NCBI GenBank assembly: GCA_021295155.1
Contig: JAJTJC010000035.1
Span: 62,001-126,000 of the forward strand
DNA length: 64,000 nt
Origin: Flavobacteriaceae bacterium D16
GTDB lineage: Bacteria; Bacteroidota; Bacteroidia; Flavobacteriales; Flavobacteriaceae
Reading direction: 5' to 3'
This document shows positions 1-9,371 of the stretch, in pieces (position 1 is the stretch's first letter; the number at the start of each line of letters is the position of its first letter). A program made the translations under genes and the position numbers. Under the pieces are notes generated by a model. That model ran no database searches. It was not told the origin of the DNA and worked only from the letters and a program-made list of their open reading frames with translations.

Positions 1-1084
1 GTACCTTGTGATGGGCTTCGTATTTCTCTTTAAGGCCCCTTAGGATGGATATGGCACTTTCAGTGTCGGGTTCATCCACAGGAACTCTTTGGAAACGCCT
101 TTCCAATGCCTTGTCCTTTTCAAAATACTTCTGGTATTCATCCAGGGTAGTGGCTCCAATAGCACGGAGCTCGCCCCTCGCCAGTGCTGGTTTCAGGATA
201 TTGGCAGCATCCATTGCCCCTTGTCCGCCACCGGCTCCTACCAGGGTATGGATTTCGTCAATAAATAACACAATGTTTCCGTCTGAGGTGGTTACCTCTT
301 TTATTACTGCCTTGAGACGTTCTTCAAACTCACCCTTGTACTTTGCTCCTGCGATCAAAGCACCCATGTCCAGCGAATAAATTACCTTGTCTTTTAGATT
401 TTCAGGAACATCCCCTTGTATTATCCTATGAGCCAGTCCTTCTGCAATAGCTGTTTTACCCGTACCCGGTTCTCCTACAAGCATAGGGTTATTTTTAGTT
501 CGCCTCGACAAAATCTGTAAAATCCGGCGTATTTCTTCATCCCGGCCAATAACCGGGTCTAATTTTCCCTTATCTGCCAGATCATTGAGATTTCGGGCAT
601 ACTTGTTTAAGGAGTTATACGTGTCTTCCGCACTTTGGGAAGTAACTTTACCACCTTTACGCAGTTCCTGTATAGCTGTTGTAAGATCCTTTTCATTAAC
701 TCCCTGATCTTTCAGCATACGGCTGATTTTGCTTTTGGATTTGAATATAGCCAGCAAGAGATGTTCAATTGAAACATATTCATCCTGCATTTTTTTGGCA
801 ATGATATTGGCTTCGTTAATTGTTTTTCCCGCTTCCTGGGAAAACATCAGATCGGCTCCCGAAACTTTGGGAAACCGTTCTAACTCCTGTTGCAACACCT
901 TGTCTAACATGGCTGCATTGACATTGAGTTTTTTAAGCAGGAATGGCATTACATTCTCGTCTACTTCGCCTATGGCCTTAAACAAGTGTTCATTCTCAAC
1001 TTGCTGATGCCCATAACCCTGTGCAATTTGCTGCGCCAGTTGCAAGGCCTCCTGTGATTTTATTGTAAATGTATTGATGTTCAT
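1..1084 (-). CDS. clpB: ATP-dependent chaperone ClpB, N-terminal part (cut by window edge)
   Basis: Read on the minus strand from an ATG at 1084-1082, this frame stays open to the window edge (about 361 codons; full ClpB is near 860). It shows the ClpB amino-terminal repeat domain, then the first AAA+ module with Walker A GEPGTGKT near residue 205 and Walker B LFIDEIH near residue 273, followed by the [11 protein letters not shown] and GATTLDEY motifs. ClpB is a cytoplasmic hexameric disaggregase working with DnaK, whose gene lies at 30.2 kb. The middle domain and second ATPase lie outside the window. Upstream are two small palindromes that might be heat-shock control sites. Confidence 0.97.
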   Translation of the reverse strand, partial: MNINTFTIKSQEALQLAQQIAQGYGHQQVENEHLFKAIGEVDENVMPFLLKKLNVNAAMLDKVLQQELERFPKVSGADLMFSQEAGKTINEANIIAKKMQDEYVSIEHLLLAIFKSKSKISRMLKDQGVNEKDLTTAIQELRKGGKVTSQSAEDTYNSLNKYARNLNDLADKGKLDPVIGRDEEIRRILQILSRRTKNNPMLVGEPGTGKTAIAEGLAHRIIQGDVPENLKDKVIYSLDMGALIAGAKYKGEFEERLKAVIKEVTTSDGNIVLFIDEIHTLVGAGGGQGAMDAANILKPALARGELRAIGATTLDEYQKYFEKDKALERRFQRVPVDEPDTESAISILRGLKEKYEAHHKV

Positions 1085-1228
1085 TTTTCCTGTTTTTTTC
1101 CTTTCTTTGAGTTTTGTTATCAAAGGGTCAACAACCTTACCAAGCTATGGGAACCGACAAAATGTCGTGTTAGAGCCCATTTATCAAGACATTTCGGCAG
1201 ATTATTAAATTTAGTGATATAAGGATTT

Positions 1229-1624
1229 ATGGGTATATGGGATAGTGTGTTTGGAAGCACGAAGGAAGAAAATGGCAATCGCAGGGAACCTGTAAATTGG
1301 GTCAAATTAATATCCAGCGAAGAATTGAAAGCGCTGATAGAAGCTTCCTATAGTTTGCCTCAGCTTATTTTTAAACACTCCATGACCTGTGGAATAAGTG
1401 GAATGACCAAAAGGCGTTTCGAGGCCGGAGCAGGCAGTTTCGCGGATCGATATGGGTTCCACTTACTGGTTGTACAGAAGAATCGCCAGTTATCCGCACA
1501 AATAGAGGCAGAATTCCAGGTTAGACATGAATCACCTCAACTTTTAATCGTAAAAGAGGGTGCAGTAATAGCCCATGCATCCCATTGGCAAATTGATTCC
1601 TTGGATCTGGGGGACTATCAATAA
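1229..1624 (+). CDS. ytxJ: Bacillithiol-system monothiol redox protein YtxJ
   Basis: A 131-residue thioredoxin-fold protein. The hallmark is HSMTCGIS at residues 50-57, with a single Cys54 in the position where YtxJ-type monothiol bacilliredoxins carry their resolving cysteine. The spacing, length and the end motif (VKEGAVIAHASHW, near residues 107-119) fit the DUF2847/YtxJ family. The family is thought to strip bacillithiol from proteins after oxidative stress; this role is family knowledge and not shown here. It is divergent from clpB and ends in a strong symmetrical terminator. Its presence suggests the cell makes bacillithiol, but no bsh gene is in the window. Confidence 0.88.
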   Translation: MGIWDSVFGSTKEENGNRREPVNWVKLISSEELKALIEASYSLPQLIFKHSMTCGISGMTKRRFEAGAGSFADRYGFHLLVVQKNRQLSAQIEAEFQVRHESPQLLIVKEGAVIAHASHWQIDSLDLGDYQ

Positions 1625-1648
1625 AAAACCCGGCAATTGCCGGGTTTT
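1625..1648. terminator. Bidirectional terminator between ytxJ and the 1653-2840 lipoprotein
   Basis: A perfect 24-nt palindrome of 12-bp arms around a CCCGGCAATTGCCGGG core, with flanking A and T runs, sits directly after the ytxJ stop and 4 nt from the stop of the convergent gene. The symmetry and the A/T flanks suit termination in both directions. Confidence 0.9.
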
Positions 1649-1652
1649 ACTT

Positions 1653-2840
1653 TTAATTAAATCGATGCCTGACCAGAATATCTTTTAAACTGTTTTTCAG
1701 GTCTTCTCCCGCGTCGTACACCATCTGTTCATTACTTGGGAAAGGAACCGCTCTTAAATTAACGAGCGCTATAAGATCGTCCTCCAGAGCGCGTTCATCG
1801 CCATTATAGTTCGCGTATATATGTTGAAAAATAAACTCACTGGATAAAGGGTAAGTGTTAACCTGTTGCTTGGTATTCAAGTCAATATAGCTTACCGTGC
1901 CCGTTACCATGGCCGCCTTGTGTTGTGTAAACTGGTAAAAGTTACAACGCACCGTCCTGAACTTGTCGACCTTGATTTCATTACCCAGGCTGTCCTTTAC
2001 AATATTACCGTCATCATCATATAGGTACTTGTATCCGTCTTTGATTTGCCTTTCTTTGATGAGCTGCTTTTCACTTACCTGCTCAGGTGTAATGTTGATA
2101 TCCCTAAAAGCAACCTGCATCTCATAATCGTATCGAATGTCTTTTAGCGGTGTGGTATGGTATTGTGTCCACAGATCATTCAATCCATAGGTATTGAAAT
2201 TCAATAATTCTTCTTCAAGCCTTTGTGGTATAACCTGTTCCGTGTCATTCAAGACATTCACTTTGACAAAATCCTGTCCGAGTTGCCAGGCTTCTTCCAT
2301 TTTTTCGCGAGCATCCTGATATCCCGGATTGATTTCAAGCAGGTAGTTAAAATCATCGTAGGCCTGGCGGAAATCTGTTTTAAACTTTCCATTGGCCAGC
2401 AATGTGGCCGCATTATCATAAAGATATTCGGATAGCTGATCCTTAGCTACGAGGATTTCATTATCGTAATTCCCGAAATCGAAACGGGCAGCCCTGTTCT
2501 CATCCTGTATATAAAGGGGTAACAGGGGCCTGATGCGATTCTGCATCGCTTTAATCTGATTGTACCCTTTAAAAACGAATTCATAGTTAGCAGGGTTCCC
2601 ATCTTTTTTAAGAAAGTTGATATGCTCTAATTCACGCTGAGTGTATTTGGCAAAAGCCTCTTCCAAAAGCAGGATATAAGGCTGATTTCCTTTCTTGTCC
2701 TTGTTTTCAGATAAATTTTTGATGGCCTTATTCATAGCCTGGGTATAATTCCCTGTATTCAGGGCTTCCTGGGTTTTTTTCACCCCGCCACAAGCCATTA
2801 GCAAGACCACAAAAGTTCCAAAAAGTACTGTCTTTTTCAT
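1653..2840 (-). CDS. Lipoprotein of unknown function with helical, TPR-like region
   Basis: The start was placed at the ATG at 2840, which opens a 395-residue protein with a clean lipoprotein signal (MKKTVLFG, lipobox LMAC, Cys17); the longer frame upstream would bury the signal peptide. The mature part begins with alpha-helical, repeat-like sequence (LNTGNYTQAMNKAIKNL) resembling a TPR hairpin, then a long mixed region. It is probably anchored in the outer or inner membrane facing the periplasm. I do not recognise a specific family. It lies downstream of fumarylacetoacetase on the same strand but 120 nt away, so co-transcription is possible and unproven. Confidence 0.82.
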   Translation of the reverse strand: MKKTVLFGTFVVLLMACGGVKKTQEALNTGNYTQAMNKAIKNLSENKDKKGNQPYILLLEEAFAKYTQRELEHINFLKKDGNPANYEFVFKGYNQIKAMQNRIRPLLPLYIQDENRAARFDFGNYDNEILVAKDQLSEYLYDNAATLLANGKFKTDFRQAYDDFNYLLEINPGYQDAREKMEEAWQLGQDFVKVNVLNDTEQVIPQRLEEELLNFNTYGLNDLWTQYHTTPLKDIRYDYEMQVAFRDINITPEQVSEKQLIKERQIKDGYKYLYDDDGNIVKDSLGNEIKVDKFRTVRCNFYQFTQHKAAMVTGTVSYIDLNTKQQVNTYPLSSEFIFQHIYANYNGDERALEDDLIALVNLRAVPFPSNEQMVYDAGEDLKNSLKDILVRHRFN

Positions 2841-2960
2841 GATGTTTAGATTTATGGTTTCTAGGCATATTTCAATAGCCATGCCAAAAACAACTGTTTC
2901 CATAACGAAAAAGGACTAACTATCGTATATAAACGGCGAAATGTAGAATATGAAGTGGAA

Positions 2961-4238
2961 TCAGAGCAGGGCGGGAAGCAGTTGGGTACTAACCTCACCA
3001 AAACCGATTCGGAGGTCACCCTTTTCACAATATCCACGCATAGTAACCGTATCATAGTCCTGAATAGAAGTGCGCGTTTCACCACCGTTCAGGGTAATAG
3101 GTTTTGTGCCTTGCCAGGCCAGTTCCAGCATGGAACCATAACTATCTGCCGTAGGTCCGGAGATGGTACCACTTCCCATCATGTCTCCACTATTTACCTG
3201 ACACCCATTTACGGTATGGTGTGCTAATTGTTGTGCCATAGTCCAGTACATGTACTTAAAGTTAGATCGGGCTACAGTAGTGGGACTTCCGTCTTTTGGG
3301 GAGATGGCAGCTTCCAATTGGATATCAAAACTGTTTTTACCTTCCAGTTTCAGATAGGGTAGTGGATCCGGATCCTGTTTTGGACTATCGGTTCTAAACG
3401 GCTCCAGGGCATCGAGGGTTACTATCCATGGGGAAATAGAGGAAGCAAAATTCTTCGCCAGGAAGGGCCCCAGGGGGACATATTCCCATTTCTGTATATC
3501 TCTGGCACTCCAGTCATTAAATAAAACCAAACCAAAAATATAATCTTCAGCCTCCGTAACGGAGATAGTTTCCCCCATCTTGTTGGCATCTGTGGTAATA
3601 AAGGCCATTTCCAGCTCAAAATCAACCATTTTCGACGGCCCGAACTCCGGATTTTCAGCTCCTTTGGGCAGGGTTTGTCCCTTGGGCCTGCGGATGGGGG
3701 TACCGCTTGGAATTATTGTGGAACTCCTGCCGTGATATCCAACAGGGATATGTAACCAATTGGGCAAGAGTGCTTTTTCAGGATCCCTGAACATAGAACC
3801 GATGTTGGTTGCATGTTCCTTGCTGGAATAGAAATCGGTATAATCCCCAATTTGAACCGGGAGTTTCATTTCTATTTCATCCATAGTAAAGAGCACGATG
3901 TTCCGGTGGGCTTCATTATCCCGGAGCTTAGGATTGACCGCATCAAAGATTTCAATAATACGTTTACGGACCAGACGCCATGTCTTTTTACCATCTGAGA
4001 TAAAATCATTAAGACTGTCCTGTAAAAAGATGTCCTCGGTCAATTCAATCCCGTCAAAATAACCAAGTTGATGCAATGCTCCAAGGTCAATGGCATAGTC
4101 GCCAATCCTGGTGCCAATTGTTATAATATCATCCCTGGTCAGGAAAACGCCGAAGGGAATATTTTGAATTGGAAAATCAGAATGTTGAGGCACTGCTATC
4201 CAGGATTTTCTGGATGGATCATTGGTTGAACTGGACAT
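2961..4238 (-). CDS. fahA: Fumarylacetoacetase
   Basis: A 425-residue enzyme of the fumarylacetoacetate hydrolase family, close to the usual length of about 420. The SH3-like N-terminal domain is followed by the catalytic domain with metal and catalytic residues in D135-F-Y137 and H142, the VDFELEMAF pair of glutamates, NDWSARD, and a lysine in PLGPFLAKNF. It splits fumarylacetoacetate into fumarate and acetoacetate, the last step of tyrosine breakdown. No other tyrosine-degradation gene is adjacent. It is divergent from glyA with a 111-nt spacer. Confidence 0.96.
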   Translation of the reverse strand: MSSSTNDPSRKSWIAVPQHSDFPIQNIPFGVFLTRDDIITIGTRIGDYAIDLGALHQLGYFDGIELTEDIFLQDSLNDFISDGKKTWRLVRKRIIEIFDAVNPKLRDNEAHRNIVLFTMDEIEMKLPVQIGDYTDFYSSKEHATNIGSMFRDPEKALLPNWLHIPVGYHGRSSTIIPSGTPIRRPKGQTLPKGAENPEFGPSKMVDFELEMAFITTDANKMGETISVTEAEDYIFGLVLFNDWSARDIQKWEYVPLGPFLAKNFASSISPWIVTLDALEPFRTDSPKQDPDPLPYLKLEGKNSFDIQLEAAISPKDGSPTTVARSNFKYMYWTMAQQLAHHTVNGCQVNSGDMMGSGTISGPTADSYGSMLELAWQGTKPITLNGGETRTSIQDYDTVTMRGYCEKGDLRIGFGEVSTQLLPALL

Positions 4239-4349
4239 GGACTAATTGTTAATTTATGTTTGATAAATTCTCATCCAAAGATATTATTTTCTCTGCATTA
4301 AACCGGTGCAATTTGTACATTTACCCATCATATAAAGTTAAGAGACTAC

Positions 4350-5624
4350 ATGCAAAGAGACCATCAGATATTTGACCTTATAAAAGCAGAAGAACAACGA
4401 CAAATCAACGGAATTGAACTCATTGCTTCAGAGAATTTTACCAGTCCTCAGGTAATGGAAGCTGCTGGTTCTGTTCTGACCAATAAATACGCCGAAGGTT
4501 ATCCTGGTAAACGTTACTATGGAGGATGTGAAGTAGTGGATAAGGTGGAGCAGCTGGCTATAGACCGGGCAAAAGAGTTATTTGGTGCTGCTTATGCCAA
4601 TGTACAACCCCATTCCGGTTCCCAGGCTAATGCTGCCGTCTATATGGCCTGTTTACAGCCGGGGGATAAAATACTTGGATTCGATCTCGCCCATGGAGGA
4701 CACCTTACCCATGGTTCTCCGGTGAACTTTTCTGGCAAACTATACAATCCTGTCTTTTACGGGGTTGAAAAGGAAACCGGGGTACTCAATTACGATAAGA
4801 TTGAAGCCATTGCCCTGGAAGAAAAACCAAAAATGATAATTGCCGGGGCCTCAGCCTATTCGCGCGATATGGATTTTAAGCGCTTCCGGGAAATTGCAGA
4901 TAAGGTAGGTGCATTTTTACTTGCAGATATTGCGCATCCTGCAGGATTGATTGCCAAAGGCATACTCAGTAATCCTATTCCACATTGTCATTTTGTTACC
5001 ACAACCACACATAAGACCCTGAGGGGTCCCCGCGGGGGACTCATTCTGATGGGCGAAGATTTTGAAAATCCCTTTGGAATTCGTCTTAAAAGCGGCAAAC
5101 TTAGGAAGATGTCTGCCTTGATTAACCTCGCGGTATTCCCGGGAAATCAGGGTGGTCCGCTTGAGCATATTATTGCGGCTAAGGCGATTGCATTTGGGGA
5201 AGCCCTTTCTGATGATTTTCTGGTCTACATGAAGCAGGTTAAAAAGAATGCAGCGGCTATGGCTGAAGCGTTTGTGGCAAAGGATTATCATATTATATCA
5301 GGAGGAACAGATAATCACGTGATGCTTATTGATTTACGGAATAAGAATATCACTGGAAAGGACGCAGAACGTGTGCTGGAATCTGCAGATATTACAGCCA
5401 ACAAAAATATGGTTCCCTTTGATGATAAGTCGCCTTTTGTTACATCCGGAGTCCGTTTCGGGACTGCTGCAATAACTACCAGGGGATTGAAAGAATCGGA
5501 TATGAATACAATAGTTGACTGGATTGATCAGGTAATAACGAACCCGGAGAACGAAGCCGTGATCAATCAGGTAAGGTCAGAAATTAATACCATGATGAAG
5601 GATAAACCTTTATTTGACTGGTAA
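4350..5624 (+). CDS. glyA: Serine hydroxymethyltransferase
   Basis: A 424-residue PLP enzyme converting serine and tetrahydrofolate to glycine and methylene-tetrahydrofolate, the main source of one-carbon units. It shows IELIASENF near the start, [13 protein letters not shown], and the PLP-binding [14 protein letters not shown] loop with Lys222 as the Schiff-base lysine. Length matches the family. The upstream spacer with fahA is AT-rich and has a weak TACATTTA -7-like box but no convincing -33 element. Confidence 0.98.
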   Translation: MQRDHQIFDLIKAEEQRQINGIELIASENFTSPQVMEAAGSVLTNKYAEGYPGKRYYGGCEVVDKVEQLAIDRAKELFGAAYANVQPHSGSQANAAVYMACLQPGDKILGFDLAHGGHLTHGSPVNFSGKLYNPVFYGVEKETGVLNYDKIEAIALEEKPKMIIAGASAYSRDMDFKRFREIADKVGAFLLADIAHPAGLIAKGILSNPIPHCHFVTTTTHKTLRGPRGGLILMGEDFENPFGIRLKSGKLRKMSALINLAVFPGNQGGPLEHIIAAKAIAFGEALSDDFLVYMKQVKKNAAAMAEAFVAKDYHIISGGTDNHVMLIDLRNKNITGKDAERVLESADITANKNMVPFDDKSPFVTSGVRFGTAAITTRGLKESDMNTIVDWIDQVITNPENEAVINQVRSEINTMMKDKPLFDW

Positions 5625-5630
5625 AAAAAT

Positions 5631-5679
5631 GCCGTAAAATGGAAAACCAGCAGCCCTATATGCCGGCTTTCCATTATCA
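5631..5679. terminator. Hairpin between convergent glyA and the 220-aa gene
   Basis: AATGGAAA and TTTCCATT form 8-bp arms around a loop holding a GCCGGC core, in the short gap between two convergent genes. No clear T run follows, so termination is plausible but weaker than elsewhere in the window. Confidence 0.4.
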
Positions 5680-5682
5680 AGA

Positions 5683-6345
5683 TCAATGATTAAGCATGTA
5701 GAGGTCGCCTGAAATGAAAGACCTGCGGCGTAAATCATAGATTACGGCATCTTCTTCTGAGTCAAAGTATAAGCCCCAATACCGAAGATATATGGGATTC
5801 GCTTTCTTCGGAAGGGTTTCAGAGAATTTGGGTTGTACTGAAATTATTTGTTCTTCAATTACGGGTATATATATTTCATAAGGTGATTCAGACCGACTTT
5901 TTGAAAGGGAGGTGTGGTGTTCTGCCAATGCCGCTAAGATGTAATCCAACTCAATTTCAATGCTGTGATTATATATCTTTTTGATTACCAGATTGACATC
6001 CTTCAATTGCAAGGCCAGTTCTTCTACCTCAATAAGGGATTCATTAAGCTGTTGAAGCTGCCATACCCTTTTAGCAAGGGGATTCCCACCATACCCGGAA
6101 TAAATTTCGGTATTTCCGGAACCCCAATTTCCGCGCTGCAGGTGAAATAAAAGCTCGTTCAGGGCAAAAGGGCACTGCATCTCAATTACCAGGTTGCCCC
6201 GGTCACCATTTTGAGAGCAACTTCGCACTAAAGCCTGGGAGTAATAATCTTTTTCTAGGTTGCGCTTGAAGTCATCCAGACCCAGAAGGGGCGGATTATC
6301 ATCCAATCGGATGCTTAGATTCTTATTGAAGCCCTCTCTTTGCAT
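5683..6345 (-). CDS. Protein of unknown function, 220 aa, next to a two-component system
   Basis: I do not recognise this protein. It has no signal peptide or membrane segment, is rich in charged and aromatic residues, and looks cytoplasmic. The middle (around residues 75-135) is predicted helical with leucine-rich heptad-like spacing (LIEVEELALQLKDVNLVIKK), and the end carries YLRYWGLYFDSEEDAVIYDLRRRSF. It is the last gene of a minus-strand signalling locus, 164 nt downstream of a LuxR-type response regulator. Its upstream region holds a 25-nt palindrome that also precedes the LytTR gene at 9733-10464, suggesting shared control. Confidence 0.75.
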   Translation of the reverse strand: MQREGFNKNLSIRLDDNPPLLGLDDFKRNLEKDYYSQALVRSCSQNGDRGNLVIEMQCPFALNELLFHLQRGNWGSGNTEIYSGYGGNPLAKRVWQLQQLNESLIEVEELALQLKDVNLVIKKIYNHSIEIELDYILAALAEHHTSLSKSRSESPYEIYIPVIEEQIISVQPKFSETLPKKANPIYLRYWGLYFDSEEDAVIYDLRRRSFISGDLYMLNH

Positions 6346-6402
6346 ATAAATTAGGGTGTTGAGACTTCCTCTATGTCAAAATTAGATTTAATACCGCATA
6401 TA

Positions 6403-6447
6403 GGGTTATAGAAAAACCATAGAATAATTAAGGTTTACCTATAAACC
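6403..6447 (-). promoter_or_regulatory. Candidate operator A upstream of the 220-aa gene
   Basis: An imperfect palindrome with 10-nt arms and a 5-nt spacer spans 6413-6437 (AAAACCATAG, AATAA, TTAAGGTTTA). It overlaps a perfect GGTTTA-CCTA-TAAACC inverted repeat at 6432-6447. Read toward the minus-strand gene, the block ends in CTATAACC about 57 nt before the start codon. The same layout recurs at 10508-10542. The regulator is unknown. Confidence 0.5.
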
Positions 6448-6509
6448 GCACTGATAATGAACGAAATAAGCAATTTCTGGGGGTACTCGACTTTAGAGAA
6501 GAAGCATGT

Positions 6510-7178
6510 TTAAATAAATCCCCGGTTTCTGGATTCGGTGATCAGGGCCTGATCATTTTGTTTTTCAACCCCAAAAACAGCTTTCAGGTGGCGTTTGCGA
6601 TTTTCAATACCTGGAAGGGATAAGGAGATATAATTTACCATATCCTTCGTTTTGGTGCCTATGGATAGGTGATACAGGATTTTCTTATCGTTATCATCAA
6701 GTGCCAGATCATTGGCCATCCGCTTACGAATAGCCGCCAAAGCCTTTTGGGTGTAGTATGGAGGTGCTTTTAAAACGGTTTTTACCATAGCTTGTAGGGA
6801 CTGCTGATCGATTTCTGATTTCACCATATAACCCTCGGGATCTACACTTTGCATGATGCTATTGATCCGATAATTATCGCTAAAAGAGGACATGAAAACG
6901 ATCATGGAATCCGGACTTGTCTTACGGGCCCAGATACCCAGGTCTTCACCTGTCTTTACCGTGCCTTCAGTACTGGGTCCCAGCTGAATATCCAACAAGA
7001 GTATATCATAAGGAAAGGATTGCATAGAATCACTTATTTTTTGCTGGGCTTCCTGAAACGATTTCGCGGTGTCTACCTGAACCGAGAAGTCTTCAAATTG
7101 CGTGTCTTCCAGGATAAACTTGTACCCCAGGGTAGTCATTTCATGGTCGTCTACGGCAAGAATCTTAATCACTTTCAT
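6510..7178 (-). CDS. LuxR-type two-component response regulator
   Basis: A 222-residue regulator. The receiver domain is intact: acidic pair D10-D11, phospho-acceptor D63 in DILLLDIQLG, S97 in FMSS and K120 in YMVKSE. The C-terminal part (about 155-222) is a LuxR-like helix-turn-helix, somewhat divergent (ISLSLPGIENRKRHLKAVFGV). The start was placed at ATG 7178, because the codon two residues earlier is TTG and the ATG directly follows the kinase stop with a 2-nt gap. Coupling to the kinase at 7181-9298 makes them a cognate pair. Targets are unknown; local genes are likely candidates. Confidence 0.93.
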   Translation of the reverse strand: MKVIKILAVDDHEMTTLGYKFILEDTQFEDFSVQVDTAKSFQEAQQKISDSMQSFPYDILLLDIQLGPSTEGTVKTGEDLGIWARKTSPDSMIVFMSSFSDNYRINSIMQSVDPEGYMVKSEIDQQSLQAMVKTVLKAPPYYTQKALAAIRKRMANDLALDDNDKKILYHLSIGTKTKDMVNYISLSLPGIENRKRHLKAVFGVEKQNDQALITESRNRGFI

Positions 7179-7180
7179 GG

Positions 7181-9298
7181 TCAATCCTTTTTAATTTCCT
7201 GTAACTCACCTGCCTCATTTACAAGCATGTTCGTTTGAGATACCTCTTTTTCGTAAGGTAAAATTACAGTAATATGGGAACCTTTCCCAATGGTACTTTC
7301 AATATTCCAGCTTCCGTTTATCTTTTCCACTCTGGATTTGATATTCCGGTGCCCAATGCCCTTTTTCATTTTTCTGGTGTCGAATCCTCTTCCATCATCG
7401 CTAATGGTGATCTTCAACATATTATCCCAGGGGATTAAATTCAATTCAATTTGATTTGCCTGGGCATGCTTTACCACATTTTGGATGCTTTCCTGGATGA
7501 TGCGGTACAGGTTGATCTTAATTTCACCGCTAAGTGTATCCCAATCTACATCTTCATCGTAATTCAGTTTAATGGACAGGTTGGAAGAAGCCTGGGTTTC
7601 CTTTATCAGGTCCTGAAGAGAATTGATAAAATTGTTGAATTTCTGATAGGCCGCATCATTCAATTCGTGGGAGATGGATCTGATTTCCTCCTGTACCCCC
7701 TTGAGTTTATCAATGGCATCACCCCGCATGGCCACAGCACTGTCATCGTTTTTACCATTAAGCCCCAGTAAGACCATGCGAATACCATTGAGGGCCCCCA
7801 GGACACCATCATGTAATTCTTCTGAAATTCGCTTTTGTTCCGATTGTTTGCCTTCTTCCATTTTCTGTTTTTGAGAAAGCATAAGGTTAAAGATCTCCTG
7901 GTTGGCTTCCTGTTGCTGTTGCTGGAAGCGCAGCCGTTGTACCCGAATACGCTGGAATATGATAATTAGGGAAGCGATACCCAATAAAATAAGGCCTAGG
8001 GAAACTCCCATAATTATTTGTCTTTCTTTGGCAAGGGATTCTGCTTCGGCCAGGGCTTCATCGGTTTCCCTTTCTATGCGGGCAAATTTGTCCCGAATGG
8101 CCCGCTCTTCATCTTGCAGGCGCTCACTAAGCATTACATATTCATCAAAGTACAAATCGTTTTGCGGGTCTACCCACCCTAAAAGCTTTAGGGCTTCCAG
8201 TTTGCGTTTATAATTGGAACTCAGTTCTGCCTTTTCAATAGCATCCGCCGCGTAAAAAAGAGCCTCTTTTTTATTGCCAATATTAGCATAATAGACAGCC
8301 AAATTGTAGCTTACCAATGAAATACCAGCATTATCGTCTTCCAGGGTAAATATTTTTAAGGCTTTGAATAAATCGTCCAGTACGTTAGTGGTATCTCCAT
8401 TCAAAAATCGGCTTATGGTAAGGTTGTTTAGTGTCTGGGCGTACGACCTGGGAAGATTTGATTCCAGGTTTTCATATTGCAGCGCGGCTTCGAAATAAGG
8501 GATGGCTTCCTCCCACATTTCCTGTTCCTTGTATACATTACCAAGATTATTATTTAATGTACGGGTGTAATAAGCCTTATCGGATTCCTCCATTATATTC
8601 AGGTAATCCTTCGCCTTATTATAGAATTCAAGAGAACGATCATACTCTTTCAATTCCTTGGTCACCGACCCTAAATTATTATAGCAGAGAAATAATTGTA
8701 TCGTATCTTTTATAGGCTCGATCAAATTAATGGCTGCATAGGTAGTATTTTCACTCTCAATGTATGCTCGGGCCTTTTGTTGCTGAATTGCCATGCGATA
8801 AAGCATATTTCCAGAATTCTTGATGTCTCCAATTTTATTAAAAAGTGAATATGCAGATCTATAATAATAAAATGAGCTATCACGAATGGATAATTTGGCG
8901 AAGTAGGCTCCTAAATCCCAATAGGAATAGGCTAGATCCTCATTATTTCCAAGCTTATTCGCTAAGTTTTTATATAGGTTACTATATTTTCTGAATAATA
9001 ACGAATCTTGAAATGCTGAATATATGAGAGATAATTGGGAATAATATTCCAACTTCAGAGTATCATGCGTTTTGTAGTTTATTGCATTAGAAGCTTTAGT
9101 AAGGATGTCTCTTCTATAAGTTATTGGGTTTTTGCTGTTCTTGGCTTCATCTAACCATAATGATATGCTATCAATTTCTTGGTTATCAGGTTGATGATCT
9201 GCGCCGTCTGTAAACTCCTTACAAGCTGTTAAGCTTATTAAAACTGTTAATAATATAAAATAGCGGATCATGCTACTATTAAGTAAGTGGGTCTCCAT
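7181..9298 (-). CDS. TPR-containing sensor histidine kinase (HisKA_3 type)
   Basis: Of 705 residues: a lipoprotein-like or signal sequence (LTVLISLTAC), a long TPR region (about 40-400) outside the cytoplasmic membrane, a single membrane span near 425-448 (LGLILLGIASLIIIF), a coiled-coil linker, then a HisKA_3 dimerisation domain with the phospho-histidine in ISEELHDGV (near residue 494) and a HATPase_c domain (QESIQNVVKHA, DDGRGFD, GIGHRNIKSR). This is the NarL/LuxR-partner kinase class and it is coupled to the response regulator downstream. The start could instead be the ATG at 9271, which gives a tidier signal peptide. A terminator lies only about 14 nt upstream, so expression may depend on read-through. 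Confidence 0.93.
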   Translation of the reverse strand: METHLLNSSMIRYFILLTVLISLTACKEFTDGADHQPDNQEIDSISLWLDEAKNSKNPITYRRDILTKASNAINYKTHDTLKLEYYSQLSLIYSAFQDSLLFRKYSNLYKNLANKLGNNEDLAYSYWDLGAYFAKLSIRDSSFYYYRSAYSLFNKIGDIKNSGNMLYRMAIQQQKARAYIESENTTYAAINLIEPIKDTIQLFLCYNNLGSVTKELKEYDRSLEFYNKAKDYLNIMEESDKAYYTRTLNNNLGNVYKEQEMWEEAIPYFEAALQYENLESNLPRSYAQTLNNLTISRFLNGDTTNVLDDLFKALKIFTLEDDNAGISLVSYNLAVYYANIGNKKEALFYAADAIEKAELSSNYKRKLEALKLLGWVDPQNDLYFDEYVMLSERLQDEERAIRDKFARIERETDEALAEAESLAKERQIIMGVSLGLILLGIASLIIIFQRIRVQRLRFQQQQQEANQEIFNLMLSQKQKMEEGKQSEQKRISEELHDGVLGALNGIRMVLLGLNGKNDDSAVAMRGDAIDKLKGVQEEIRSISHELNDAAYQKFNNFINSLQDLIKETQASSNLSIKLNYDEDVDWDTLSGEIKINLYRIIQESIQNVVKHAQANQIELNLIPWDNMLKITISDDGRGFDTRKMKKGIGHRNIKSRVEKINGSWNIESTIGKGSHITVILPYEKEVSQTNMLVNEAGELQEIKKD

Positions 9299-9309
9299 TA
9301 TTTCAAATT

Positions 9310-9353
9310 AAAAAAAAAGAGCCGTAAACGCACGGTTATACAGCTCTTTTTTT
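9310..9353 (-). terminator. Terminator between the repeat lipoprotein and the histidine kinase
   Basis: On the minus strand a stem of GCTCTTTTTTT against AAAAAAAGAGC (9343-9353 and 9312-9322) encloses a second small CGT/ACG stem and ends in a T run. It lies after the tiny lipoprotein stop and about 12 nt before the kinase start, so it would separate the two transcripts or act as an attenuator. Confidence 0.75.
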
Positions 9354-9371
9354 AAGAAATGTTGGTTTTTA

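Noticed and set aside
2861-3085. Frame of 74 residues overlapping the end of fahA
   Set aside because: It lies out of frame over the fumarylacetoacetase gene and the spacer, with no domain; it is a shadow of the real gene.
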